A model generated the notes under the pieces. That model saw only the letters and a list, made by a program, of their open reading frames with translations, did no database searches and was not told where the DNA came from. From assembly GCA_023954175.1 (NCBI GenBank), contig JAMLIM010000007.1, positions 1-64,000 on the forward strand: DNA of 64,000 nt. Reading direction: 5' to 3'. Shown here piece by piece: positions 36,928 to 45,915 of this stretch. Both the position numbers and the translations under genes were made by a program. This stretch comes from Rhizobacter sp. GTDB lineage: Bacteria > Pseudomonadota > Gammaproteobacteria > Burkholderiales > Burkholderiaceae_C. Position 1 is the first letter of the stretch, and every line of letters begins with the position of its first letter.

Positions 36928-38337
36928 ATGAACACAGCGAACACTTCGCCGACCCCGCCCGCCGCCCGGCGCAGCACGAAGCAATGGCAGGCCGCCGACA
37001 CGGCCCACTTCCTGCACCCGTTCACCGACTTCAAGGCGCTCGCCGACAAGGGTTCGCGCGTGATCACGCGCGCCGAGAACATCTACCTCTGGGACAGCGA
37101 AGGCAACAAGATCCTCGACGCGATGTCGGGCCTGTGGTGCGTCAACGTCGGCTACGGGCGGCAGGAACTGATCGACGCCGCGACGCGGCAGCTGAAGGAG
37201 CTTCCCTTCTACAACAGCTTCTTCCAGACCGCGACGCCGCCGGCGATCGAACTCGCGGAGCTGCTCGCCGAAGTCACGCCGCCGCAGTTCAAGCACGTGT
37301 TCTTCTCCGGTTCGGGCTCGGAAGGCAACGACACGATCGTGCGCATGGTGCGCCGCTACTGGGACGTCAAAGGGCAGCCCGAGCGCACGGTGATCATCAG
37401 CCGCAACAACGCCTATCACGGCTCGACGATGGCGGGCGCCTCGCTCGGCGGCATGAGCGGCATGCACGCCCAGGGCGGGCTGCCGATCCCCGGCATCGTG
37501 CACATCGAGCAGCCGTTCTGGTTCGAGCTCGGACGGGACATGACGCGCGAGGCCTTCGGCCTCAAGGCGGCGTCCTGGCTCGAAGACAAGATCCTCGAGG
37601 TCGGCGCCGACAAGGTCGCCGCCTTCATCGGCGAGCCGGTGCAGGGTGCGGGCGGCGTGATCATTCCGCCCCCGACCTACTGGCCCGAGATCCAGCGCAT
37701 CTGCGACAAGTACGGCATCCTGCTCGTCTCGGACGAAGTCATCTGCGGCTTCGGGCGCAGCGGCAACTGGTGGGGCTGCGAGACCTTCGGCTACAGGCCC
37801 GATCTGATGACGTTCGCCAAGGGCGTGACCTCGGGCTACATCCCGCTCGGCGGCGTGATGGTCGGCGACCGCGTCGCCAAGGTGCTGATCGACGAGGGCG
37901 GCGAGTTCAACCACGGCTACACCTACAGCGGCCATCCGGTCGCCTGCGCGGTGGCGCTCGCCAACATCCGCCTGATCCAGCGCGAGGGGCTGGTCGAGAA
38001 GGTGCGTGACGACCTCGGCCCCTACCTGGCGCAGCACTTCGCGAAGTTCGCCGAGCACCCGCTGATCGGCGAGGCGCAAAGCGTCGGCATGATGGGCGCG
38101 CTGCAGATCGTGCGCGACAAGGCGAGCGGCGAGACCTTCGATCCGGTGCACGACGTCGGCATGCTCTGCCGCGGGCACTGCTTCGGCAACGGGCTCATCA
38201 TGCGCGCCGTCGGTGACCGCATGATCATCGCGCCGCCGCTCGTGATGACGCATGCGCAGATCGACGAGATGGCCGCGCTGATCCTCAAGTGCCTGGACCT
38301 GACCTTGTCGGACATCAAGCAACGAGGCTGGCTGTGA
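36928..38337 (+). CDS. spuC: Putrescine:pyruvate aminotransferase SpuC
   Basis: This 469-residue class III PLP aminotransferase has ADTAHFLHPFTDFKALADKG at the N-terminus, SGLWCVNVGYGRQEL, FFSGSGSEGNDTIVRMVRRY, LLVSDEVICGFGRSG, and the PLP lysine in LMTFAKGVTSGYIPLGGV. These are typical of SpuC/YgjG-side enzymes that convert putrescine to 4-aminobutanal. It gives a second, transaminase route next to the glutamylation route. It lies 41 bases after puuA. Confidence 0.9.
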   Translation: MNTANTSPTPPAARRSTKQWQAADTAHFLHPFTDFKALADKGSRVITRAENIYLWDSEGNKILDAMSGLWCVNVGYGRQELIDAATRQLKELPFYNSFFQTATPPAIELAELLAEVTPPQFKHVFFSGSGSEGNDTIVRMVRRYWDVKGQPERTVIISRNNAYHGSTMAGASLGGMSGMHAQGGLPIPGIVHIEQPFWFELGRDMTREAFGLKAASWLEDKILEVGADKVAAFIGEPVQGAGGVIIPPPTYWPEIQRICDKYGILLVSDEVICGFGRSGNWWGCETFGYRPDLMTFAKGVTSGYIPLGGVMVGDRVAKVLIDEGGEFNHGYTYSGHPVACAVALANIRLIQREGLVEKVRDDLGPYLAQHFAKFAEHPLIGEAQSVGMMGALQIVRDKASGETFDPVHDVGMLCRGHCFGNGLIMRAVGDRMIIAPPLVMTHAQIDEMAALILKCLDLTLSDIKQRGWL

Positions 38338-38520
38338 GCACACCATGCCGCATGCCGCCTACTTGCGGCCTGCCGGCGGGCGCGTCCCGCACTGGTGCGC
38401 GCGCGCAACGCCCCGGATTTGCCCGTAGCCAAGGCCGGGCTCCGCCTCGATAGACTCGCCCAGTTTGCTCGAATCGACCGACTAGAAACGTTCCCAAAAC
38501 CAGTTGCCGGAGAACCTCGG

Positions 38521-39645
38521 ATGAATCCCACAAGACACCTGTTGAGCGCCCTCGCCTCGATTGCCGCCGCAACCTTCGCCCTCGGATGGGTGCCGCCCGC
38601 GGCGGCGCAGGAAGAGGAGAAGGTGCTCAACGTCTACAACTGGTCGGACTACATCGCCGACGACACGATCGCGAACTTCGAGAAGGAAACCGGCATCAAG
38701 GTGCGCTACGACAACTTCGACAACAACGAGATCGTGCACGCCAAGCTCGTCGCCGGGAAGACGGGCTACGACATCGTCGTGCCATCCTCGTTCTGGGCCA
38801 AGATCCAGGCCGATGGCGGCCTGCTGCGCAAGCTCGACAAGTCGCAGTTGCCCAACCTCGTGCACATGGACCCCGAGGTGCAGCGCACCCTCGCCAAGCT
38901 CGACCCCGGCAACCAGTACATGGTCAACTGGATGTGGGGCTACACGACGGTCGGCATCAACGTCGACAAGGTCAAGGCCGCGCTCGGCAGCACGCCGATG
39001 CCCGAGAACGCGTGGGACCTCATCTTCAAGCCCGAATACATCTCCAAGCTCAAGTCCTGCGGCGTGAGCTTTCTCGATTCGCCGACCGAGGTCATCCCCG
39101 CTGCCCTGCACTACCTGGGCAAGGACCCGTCGAGCAACAACCCGGCCGACTACACCGGTGTGGCGCCGCTGCTCAAGAGCATCCGGCCCTACGTGACGCT
39201 GTTCAGCTCGTCGGGCTACATCAACGATCTGGCGAGCGGCTCGATCTGCGTCGCGCTCGGCTGGTCGGGCGACATCAACATCGCGCGCCAGCGCGCGATC
39301 GACGGCAAGACGGGGCAGAAGATCGAAGCCCTGCTGCCCAAGACCGGTGGCCTGCTGTTCTTCGACGTGATGGTGATCCCGGTCGATGCGCCGCACCCCG
39401 GCAACGCGTACAAGTTCATGAACTACATCATGCGGCCCGAGGTCGATGCGAGCCTGACGAACAAGGTCTTCTATGCGAACCCGAACAAGGATTCGAAGAA
39501 GTTCATCAAGCCCGAGGTGGCGAACAACCCGACCGTCTTCCTGTCCGACGAGGAGATGAAGAAGATGGTGCCGCCGGGCGCGTTGAACAACGACACGCGA
39601 CGCGCGATGACGCGCCTCTACACGAGCTTCAAGACCGGGCTCTGA
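38521..39645 (+). CDS. potF: Polyamine ABC transporter, substrate-binding protein (PotF/SpuD-like)
   Basis: This 374-residue periplasmic binding protein has a signal peptide ending PPAAAQ near residue 29. A PotD/PotF fold follows: VLNVYNWSDYIADDTIANFE, YDIVVPSSFWAKIQADGGLL, MWGYTTVGINVDKV, and ASGSICVALGWSGDINIARQ. These are the motifs of putrescine-preferring SpuD/PotF. The transporter genes potGHI follow in order, with a 69-base gap before potG. Confidence 0.93.
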   Translation: MNPTRHLLSALASIAAATFALGWVPPAAAQEEEKVLNVYNWSDYIADDTIANFEKETGIKVRYDNFDNNEIVHAKLVAGKTGYDIVVPSSFWAKIQADGGLLRKLDKSQLPNLVHMDPEVQRTLAKLDPGNQYMVNWMWGYTTVGINVDKVKAALGSTPMPENAWDLIFKPEYISKLKSCGVSFLDSPTEVIPAALHYLGKDPSSNNPADYTGVAPLLKSIRPYVTLFSSSGYINDLASGSICVALGWSGDINIARQRAIDGKTGQKIEALLPKTGGLLFFDVMVIPVDAPHPGNAYKFMNYIMRPEVDASLTNKVFYANPNKDSKKFIKPEVANNPTVFLSDEEMKKMVPPGALNNDTRRAMTRLYTSFKTGL

Positions 39646-39714
39646 CGCGAGACGGCGGCGCCTCCGACATGGCGCCGCAGACGCCGCCCGCGGCCAGCAC
39701 AGGAAATCGAGCCC

Positions 39715-40848
39715 ATGAGTAGCGATCCGGTCCCGGTGAACAGCCCGACCGACCAGCCGGCCTTCTTGCAGATCGACGACGTCGTGAAGGACTTCGGCGG
39801 CGGCGCCGTTGCCGTCAACCACGTCAGCGTCGACATCGCGCAGGGCGAGATCTTCGCCCTGCTCGGTTCGTCGGGTTGCGGCAAGACGACCCTGCTGCGC
39901 ATTCTTGCGGGCTTCGAGACGCCGACCTCGGGGCGCGTGCTGCTCGAGGGCAAGGACATCGGCGGCCTTGCGCCCTACGAGCGGCCGTTCAACATGATGT
40001 TCCAGTCTTACGCGCTGTTCCCGCACCTCACGGTGTGGGACAACATCGCCTTCGGCCTGCGGCGCGACGGCATGGCCAAGGGCGCAATCAAGGAGCGCGT
40101 CGGCTCCATGCTCAAGCTGGTGCAGCTCGACAAGTTCGCCAAGCGCAAGCCGCATCAGTTGTCGGGCGGCCAGCAGCAGCGCGTCGCGCTGGCGCGCTCG
40201 CTCGCCAAGCGGCCGCAGATGCTGCTGCTCGACGAGCCGCTCGGCGCGCTCGACAAGAAGCTGCGCGAACAGACGCAGCTCGAGCTCGTCAACATCATCG
40301 AGGAGGTCGGCGTCACCTGCGTCATGGTGACGCACGACCAGGAAGAGGCGATGACGATGGCCACCCGCATCGCCGTGATGAGCGAAGGCCGCGTGCTGCA
40401 GATCGGCGCGCCGGGCGACGTCTACGAAACGCCGGCGACGCGCTTCGTCGCCGACTTCATCGGCAACGTGAACCTGATGGAGGGCCGCGTCGAGGTCGAC
40501 GAACCCGACCACGCCGTCGTGCGCTGCGCCGACTGCACGCACTATGTCGGCCACGGCGTCACGGGCACGGTCGGCATGGCCGTCGGCGTCGCCGTGCGGC
40601 CCGAGAAGATCAGCCTGCAGGCCGACGAGCCGGGCGGCACGCACGGCTTTCACAACAAGGTCAAGGGCACGATCAAGGAGCTGTCCTACTTCGGCAGCTT
40701 CACCGTCTATCACCTCGAACTGTTGAGCGGCGCAGTCCTCAAGATCAGCCAGATCAACGCGGCCCGCCACCGCGATGCGACGCTCACCTGGGGTGACACC
40801 GCGTGGGCGAGCTGGCCACCCACCTCGCAGGTCGTGCTGACGCAATGA
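39715..40848 (+). CDS. potG: Polyamine ABC transporter ATP-binding protein PotG
   Basis: This 377-residue ATPase has Walker A LLGSSGCGKTTLLRIL, signature LSGGQQQRVALARSLAKRP, Walker B MLLLDEPLGALDKKL, and a C-terminal TOBE-type regulatory domain (VAVRPEKISLQADE). It energises PotF-PotH-PotI import. The stop TGA overlaps the potH ATG. Confidence 0.93.
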   Translation: MSSDPVPVNSPTDQPAFLQIDDVVKDFGGGAVAVNHVSVDIAQGEIFALLGSSGCGKTTLLRILAGFETPTSGRVLLEGKDIGGLAPYERPFNMMFQSYALFPHLTVWDNIAFGLRRDGMAKGAIKERVGSMLKLVQLDKFAKRKPHQLSGGQQQRVALARSLAKRPQMLLLDEPLGALDKKLREQTQLELVNIIEEVGVTCVMVTHDQEEAMTMATRIAVMSEGRVLQIGAPGDVYETPATRFVADFIGNVNLMEGRVEVDEPDHAVVRCADCTHYVGHGVTGTVGMAVGVAVRPEKISLQADEPGGTHGFHNKVKGTIKELSYFGSFTVYHLELLSGAVLKISQINAARHRDATLTWGDTAWASWPPTSQVVLTQ

Positions 40849-41837
40849 AGCGTCCACCCAAGCCGCGCTTCCCCGACGCGACGCCGACGGGCCTCGTCGC
40901 GGCGTGGGTCGCGCGCCACCCGGGCCTGGCGCGCTGGTTCAGCGGGCGCGTCGCGGTGATCGGCGTGCCCTACCTGTGGCTGCTCGTGTTCTTCATGCTG
41001 CCGTTCCTGATCGTGCTCAAGATCAGCGTCTCCGAGATCGACGGCGTGCACTTCAAGGACGTGCTGACCTTCAACGACACGGTGCTCGCGCTGTCGCTCA
41101 AGCTCGGCAACTACGTCTTCATCACGCAGGACGACCTCTACTTCCTGACCTATCTGTCGAGCATCAAGTACGCGGCGATCACGACCGTGCTGTGCCTAGC
41201 GATCGGCTATCCGTTCGCCTACTTCATGGCACGTGCGAAGCCGGCGGTGCAGCCGGCGCTGCTGATGCTCGTGATGCTGCCCTTCTGGACCTCGTTCCTG
41301 CTGCGCGTCTACGCGTGGAAGGGCTTGCTGAGCGAGAACGGCCTCGTCGCCGAGCTGCTCACCGCGTTGCGCATCGACCACCTGCTGCTCGCGGCAGGGC
41401 TGATCCCGGCGCTCGACAAATACATGAACACGCCGTTCTCGCTCGTGCTCGGCATGATTTATTCGTACCTGCCGTTCATGATCCTGCCGCTCTACGGCAA
41501 CCTGGCGAAGATGGACCTGCGCCTGCTCGAGGCGGCGACCGACCTCGGCGCGACGCCCTTCGTCGCGTTCTGGCGCGTGACGGTGCCGCTGTCGAAGGCC
41601 GGCATCATCGCCGGCTCGATGCTCGTCTTCATCCCCTGCGTCGGCGAGTTCGTGATCCCCGAACTGCTCGGCGGCCCGCAGACCTTGATGATCGGCCGCG
41701 TGCTGTGGGACGAGTTCTTCAGCAACAACGACTGGCCGATGGCCTCGACCGTCGCCGTCGTGATGATCCTGCTGATCATCGTGCCGCTCGCGATCTTCAA
41801 CCGCTACCAGGCGCAGGCACAGGAGCTGCGGCGATGA
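40845..41837 (+). CDS. potH: Polyamine ABC transporter permease PotH
   Basis: This 330-residue inner-membrane permease has about six helices. LYLWLLVFFMLPF-type first helix (residues 41-53) is followed by the EAA loop LLEAATDLGATPFVAFWRVT, which docks on the ATPase. FIPCVGEFVIPELLGGPQTL is a PotH hallmark. It starts within the potG stop (ATGA) and ends within the potI start (ATGA). Confidence 0.92.
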   Translation: MKRPPKPRFPDATPTGLVAAWVARHPGLARWFSGRVAVIGVPYLWLLVFFMLPFLIVLKISVSEIDGVHFKDVLTFNDTVLALSLKLGNYVFITQDDLYFLTYLSSIKYAAITTVLCLAIGYPFAYFMARAKPAVQPALLMLVMLPFWTSFLLRVYAWKGLLSENGLVAELLTALRIDHLLLAAGLIPALDKYMNTPFSLVLGMIYSYLPFMILPLYGNLAKMDLRLLEAATDLGATPFVAFWRVTVPLSKAGIIAGSMLVFIPCVGEFVIPELLGGPQTLMIGRVLWDEFFSNNDWPMASTVAVVMILLIIVPLAIFNRYQAQAQELRR

Positions 41838-42697
41838 AGCGGCGCGCAACGCTGTTCGGTGCCGGCTTCAACCGCCTGTTCGCGCGAAGCTGGCTGACCG
41901 CGGGCTACCTGTTCCTGTTCGTGCCGATCCTCGCGCTCGTCGTCTATTCGTTCAATGCGTCGCCGGTGCCCAACACCTGGAGCGGTTTCAGCTTCAAGTG
42001 GTATGCCGCGCTCGCCAAGGACCGGGAACTGCTCGACGGGCTGTGGCTGTCGCTGCGCATCGCGGTACTCACCGCGAGCGGCGCCGTGGTGCTCGGCACG
42101 ATGGCCGCCTTCGCGCTCGTCAAGTACCGGCGTTTCGGGGGCCGCACGCTGTTCTCCGGCATGGTCAACGCGCCGCTCGTGATGCCCGACGTCATCATCG
42201 GCCTGTCGCTGCTGCTGATGCTCGTCACGGTGCAGCGCGCGGTCGGCGTTCCCGAGCGCGGCATCCTGACGATCTGGTTCGGGCACGTGCTCGTCGGCAT
42301 GGCCTACGCGACGATCATGGTGCAGGCGCGGCTGCAGGACCTCAATCCGCAGCTCGAGGAGGCGGCGATGGACCTCGGCGCGCGGCCCGGCCAGGTGTTC
42401 GCGCTCGTGACGCTGCCGATGATCCTGCAGACGCTGCTGTCGGCCTGGCTGCTGACCTTCACGCTGTCGTTCGACGATGTCGTCCTGTCCGCCTTCCTGT
42501 CCGGACCGGGCTCGACGACGATGCCGCTCGTCATCTTCTCGCGCGCGCGCCTCGGCCTGAACCCGAGCGTCAATGCGATCGCCGCGGTGACGGTGCTGGT
42601 CGTCTCGATCGGCATCATCTTCGCGAGCCTCGCGCTGGCCAGGGCCGAGCGCAGGCGCGCGCGCGACATGGCCGCCGCCGCGCGCGGCGACGACTGA
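41834..42697 (+). CDS. potI: Polyamine ABC transporter permease PotI
   Basis: This 287-residue permease has YLFLFVPILALVVYSFNASP at the start, the EAA loop LEEAAMDLGARPGQVFALVT, and the substrate-path segment TLSFDDVVLSAFLSGPGSTT, characteristic of PotI/PotC. It completes the heterodimeric channel. A basic C-terminal tail (AERRRARDMAAAAR) lies in the cytoplasm. Confidence 0.92.
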   Translation: MKRRATLFGAGFNRLFARSWLTAGYLFLFVPILALVVYSFNASPVPNTWSGFSFKWYAALAKDRELLDGLWLSLRIAVLTASGAVVLGTMAAFALVKYRRFGGRTLFSGMVNAPLVMPDVIIGLSLLLMLVTVQRAVGVPERGILTIWFGHVLVGMAYATIMVQARLQDLNPQLEEAAMDLGARPGQVFALVTLPMILQTLLSAWLLTFTLSFDDVVLSAFLSGPGSTTMPLVIFSRARLGLNPSVNAIAAVTVLVVSIGIIFASLALARAERRRARDMAAAARGDD

Positions 42698-42775
42698 GCA
42701 CCCTCTTTCGACAGCCCCGTTCGACCGATCACGACACGCACTTACCAAGACAACCGCCCCATGAGGAGAACCCCG

Positions 42776-44158
42776 ATGAAGCTTTGGCACCCGACCGCAC
42801 TCGCGCTGGCCCTCGCAGCGTGCTTCCCAACCCTCGCGAGCGCGCAATCGAACGAGGAACTGCTCAAGGAGCTGCGCGAGCTCAAGGCGCGCGTGAACGA
42901 ACTCGAAGCCAAGCAAAAGGCGATCGAGGCCAAGGGCGACAGCGGCCAGTGGGGCATGACGCCGGCACAGCAGGCCGACCTCAACCGCGTCGTCGTCAAG
43001 ACCGAGGCGATCGAGGACAACCGTGAGGCGAGCGGCCTGCAGGGCCTGAAGATCAGCGGCCAGATGCAGACTGCCTACATCTACAACCAGGGCCAGGATC
43101 TAGCCGGCTTCCAGTTCCTCGACTCGGTCGCCACCTACGGCTACAACTACTACAACTCCTACATCGGCATGGCGATGATCACCTTCGAGAAGGAGATGGA
43201 AGGCGGCACGATCTGGAAGCTCTCGCTCGCGCCGCAGCGCGGCGTCGGCTCGGTGATCGACGGCTACTCCGTCGTCCAGGAGGCGAGCGTCTCGGTGCCG
43301 CTGACCGATCTTCAGACGCGCTTCATCGCCGGCCAGATTCCGGACTGGTCGGGCTACGAGTACCTCGAGCCGACCAAGACGCCGCTGATCACGCACAACC
43401 TGCTGTTCGACTTCACGCTGCCGACCGGCTACATCGGCGCCGGCTTCGACGTGACACGCGGCAAGTGGCAGACCAAGGCGATGCTTGCGCAGATGAACCA
43501 GAACGCGAACTCCTCCGCCCGGCAGGGTTCGGTGTTCGCGTTCCGGGTCGACTACTCGAAGGGCGAATACGACGGCTTCGGCGCCGCCGGCGTCTACGGC
43601 TCGGCGCCCAACTTCGTCAACGGCTATCAGGTCGACACCGACACCTACAACAACTCCACCCTCGGGTTGATCGAGGTCGACGGCTACTACATCCGGGGCA
43701 GCTTGACCCTGCAGGGCCAGTTGAGCTACGGCATGCAGAAGAATGCGGCGATCACGCCCAACCAGAGCAATGGCGAGTTCCAGGATGCCTCCTGGTGGGG
43801 CCTGTCGGCACTCGCCGGCTACCACTTCACGCCGCGTCTGCAGGGCATCACACGCTTCGACTACATCGACAACTCGAAGAACGGCGGCGGCCTGCTCGGC
43901 TACGGCGCCGACTACGTCAACGGCATCGGCCCCGACGCCAACCTCGATTGCGGCACGGCCTACGTCAGCGGCTGCGACAAGGGCGCGAACCGCTATGCGC
44001 TGTCCGTCGGCCTGAACTACCTGTTCAACGAGTTCACCACCTTCAAGGCCGAGTACCGCTACGACTGGTCCAACCTCAACGTGTTCGAGAATCTCAGCAA
44101 CAACACCTACCGCAAGTACAACAACGTGCTCGGCGCGTCGGTGGTGCTCGGCTTCTGA
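42776..44158 (+). CDS. Porin-like outer-membrane protein (DUF3138-like)
   Basis: This 460-residue protein has a signal peptide (TALALALAACFPTLASA) and a short coiled coil (NEELLKELRELKARVNELEA). A beta-barrel of alternating aromatic strands follows (KISGQMQTAYIYNQG, GYNYYNSYIGMAMITF, YALSVGLNYLFNEF), ending in the outer-membrane signature phenylalanine (SVVLGF). GAGGAG precedes ATG 42776. Its place directly after potI suggests a passage for polyamines or related cations into the periplasm, which is inference. The family function is unestablished. Confidence 0.8.
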   Translation: MKLWHPTALALALAACFPTLASAQSNEELLKELRELKARVNELEAKQKAIEAKGDSGQWGMTPAQQADLNRVVVKTEAIEDNREASGLQGLKISGQMQTAYIYNQGQDLAGFQFLDSVATYGYNYYNSYIGMAMITFEKEMEGGTIWKLSLAPQRGVGSVIDGYSVVQEASVSVPLTDLQTRFIAGQIPDWSGYEYLEPTKTPLITHNLLFDFTLPTGYIGAGFDVTRGKWQTKAMLAQMNQNANSSARQGSVFAFRVDYSKGEYDGFGAAGVYGSAPNFVNGYQVDTDTYNNSTLGLIEVDGYYIRGSLTLQGQLSYGMQKNAAITPNQSNGEFQDASWWGLSALAGYHFTPRLQGITRFDYIDNSKNGGGLLGYGADYVNGIGPDANLDCGTAYVSGCDKGANRYALSVGLNYLFNEFTTFKAEYRYDWSNLNVFENLSNNTYRKYNNVLGASVVLGF

Positions 44159-44324
44159 CGGCAGCAGGGCCCGCTCGACCGCGCCGGCAGGGCTGGCGGG
44201 CGGCGTCTCGCAACATCTGAAGGCGGGTGAGGCGCCCGTCCGTCCCCGGCGGCCTCGCGGGCATAGGCCACCACCCGATGCGCGTGCACCCGCACTGCGC
44301 GATCATGCTTGTGAAGGAATCGAG

Positions 44325-45824
44325 ATGAATGCGCCCTCCCCCGACTGGCACGCCGCAGCACGCGCGCTGCGCATCGACGGCCGCGCCCTGATCGGCGGCG
44401 AGCGCGTCGCGGCGCGCGGCGGCGAGACCTTCGATTGCCGCTCCCCGATCGACGGCCGCAGCCTCGGTGGGGTCGCGCGCGGGCAGGCGGCCGACATCGA
44501 CGCCGCGGTCGAGTCCGCCCGCCGCGCGTTCGACGATGGCCGTTGGGCGCGCAAGGCGCCCGCCGCACGCAAGAAGACGCTGCTGCGCTTCGCCGACGCG
44601 ATCCTTGCCGCGAAGGACGAGCTGGCGCTGCTCGAAACGCTCGACATGGGCAAGCCGATCCAGTACAGCCTGGCGGTTGACGTCGCGGCGACGGCGCGCT
44701 GCATCGCCTGGTATGCCGAGGCCGTCGACAAGATCTACGACGAGATCGCCCCAACGCCGCACACGGCACTCGCGCTGATCACGCGCGAGGCGATGGGCGT
44801 GATCGGCGCTGTCGTGCCCTGGAACTATCCGATGATCATGGCCGCGTGGAAGCTCGGCCCGGCACTCGCGGCCGGCAACAGCGTCGTCCTGAAGCCGAGC
44901 GAGAAGTCGCCGCTGACAGCGTTGCGGCTGGCCGAGATCGCGGTCGCTGCCGGCCTGCCCGAAGGCGTTTTCAACGTCGTCCCCGGCTACGGCCACGAGG
45001 CCGGCGAGGCGCTCGCGCTGCACATGGACGTCGACGCGATCGGCTTCACCGGCAGCACGCGCGTCGGCCGCAAGATGCTCGAGTACGCCGGGCGCAGCAA
45101 CCTGAAGCGTGTCTACAACGAGCTCGGCGGCAAGTCGGCCTTCGTCGTCTTCGACGACTTCGCCGACACCGCCCGCGCCGCGAAGACGGTTGCGGGCAGC
45201 ATGTTCTTCAACCAGGGCGAGAGCTGCAACGCGCCGTCGCGCGTGTTCGTCCATGAGCGTGTCGCCGACGCGTTTCTCGAGGTCGTCGCCGCCGAAGCGC
45301 CGAAGTACGCGCCCGGCGATCCGCTGTCGGGCAGCACCGAGATGGGGGCGATCGTCGACGCGACGCAGTTGAAGACGGTGCTCGGCTACATCGAGGCCGG
45401 CCGCAGCGAAGGCGCGCGCGTGCTCGCCGGCGGCAGCCAGGCGCGGGTCGAGAGCGGCGGCTTCTTCGTCGAGCCGACTGTCTTCGACGGCGTGACCAAT
45501 GCGATGAAGATCGCACGCGAGGAGATCTTCGGCCCGGTGATGAGCGTGATCCGCTTCAAGACCGAGGCCGAAGCGATCGCGATGGCGAACGACTCGAGCT
45601 ACGGCCTGCAGGCGAGCGTCTGGAGCGACAACATCAACCGCGCCCACCGCGTCGCGCGCGCACTCAAGGCCGGCACGGTGCACGTGAACCAGTACGATGA
45701 GGACGACATCACCGTGCCCTTCGGCGGCTTCAAGCAAAGCGGCAACGGGCGCGACAAGTCGCTCCACGCCTTCGACAAGTACACCGAACTCAAGACGACC
45801 TGGATTCGCATCGACGGAGAATGA
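44325..45824 (+). CDS. puuC: Gamma-glutamyl-gamma-aminobutyraldehyde dehydrogenase PuuC
   Basis: This 499-residue aldehyde dehydrogenase has the active-site base in YNELGGKSAFVVFDDF, the cysteine in FFNQGESCNAPSRVFV, the NAD-binding GFTGSTRVGRKMLEYA, and the C-terminal AGTVHVNQYDEDDITVPFGG, a PuuC-type feature. It oxidises gamma-glutamyl-aminobutanal (and probably 4-aminobutanal from SpuC) to the acid, so it serves both routes. It lies downstream of the porin gene and upstream of gabT. Confidence 0.9.
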   Translation: MNAPSPDWHAAARALRIDGRALIGGERVAARGGETFDCRSPIDGRSLGGVARGQAADIDAAVESARRAFDDGRWARKAPAARKKTLLRFADAILAAKDELALLETLDMGKPIQYSLAVDVAATARCIAWYAEAVDKIYDEIAPTPHTALALITREAMGVIGAVVPWNYPMIMAAWKLGPALAAGNSVVLKPSEKSPLTALRLAEIAVAAGLPEGVFNVVPGYGHEAGEALALHMDVDAIGFTGSTRVGRKMLEYAGRSNLKRVYNELGGKSAFVVFDDFADTARAAKTVAGSMFFNQGESCNAPSRVFVHERVADAFLEVVAAEAPKYAPGDPLSGSTEMGAIVDATQLKTVLGYIEAGRSEGARVLAGGSQARVESGGFFVEPTVFDGVTNAMKIAREEIFGPVMSVIRFKTEAEAIAMANDSSYGLQASVWSDNINRAHRVARALKAGTVHVNQYDEDDITVPFGGFKQSGNGRDKSLHAFDKYTELKTTWIRIDGE

Positions 45825-45863
45825 CGACCCCAAGACGCCATCGGCGTCGCCCCCCGAGGGGAT

Positions 45864-45898
45864 CTCAGCCCCCTTGGGGCGGCCCGGCGGGGGCTGAG
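45864..45898. repeat. GC-rich inverted repeat (REP-like) between puuC and gabT
   Basis: A perfect 10-bp inverted repeat, CTCAGCCCCC and GGGGGCTGAG, with a 15-base loop. It sits just upstream of the gabT ribosome site, and a further CCCCCGAGGGG hairpin precedes it. Similar G/C hairpins (CCCTTGGGGCGGCCCGG type) recur between genes in many Burkholderiales, from memory. It could stabilise mRNA or slow transcription. Confidence 0.65.
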
Positions 45899-45915
45899 GC
45901 AACAGAGGAAGCAAG

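Noticed and set aside
38482..40857. Very long open frame opposite potF/potG on the minus strand
   Set aside because: It is the antisense shadow of two unmistakable polyamine transporter genes. In GC-rich DNA the opposite strand stays open, and its protein is low-complexity (Asp, Val, Leu, Arg, His) with no motif.
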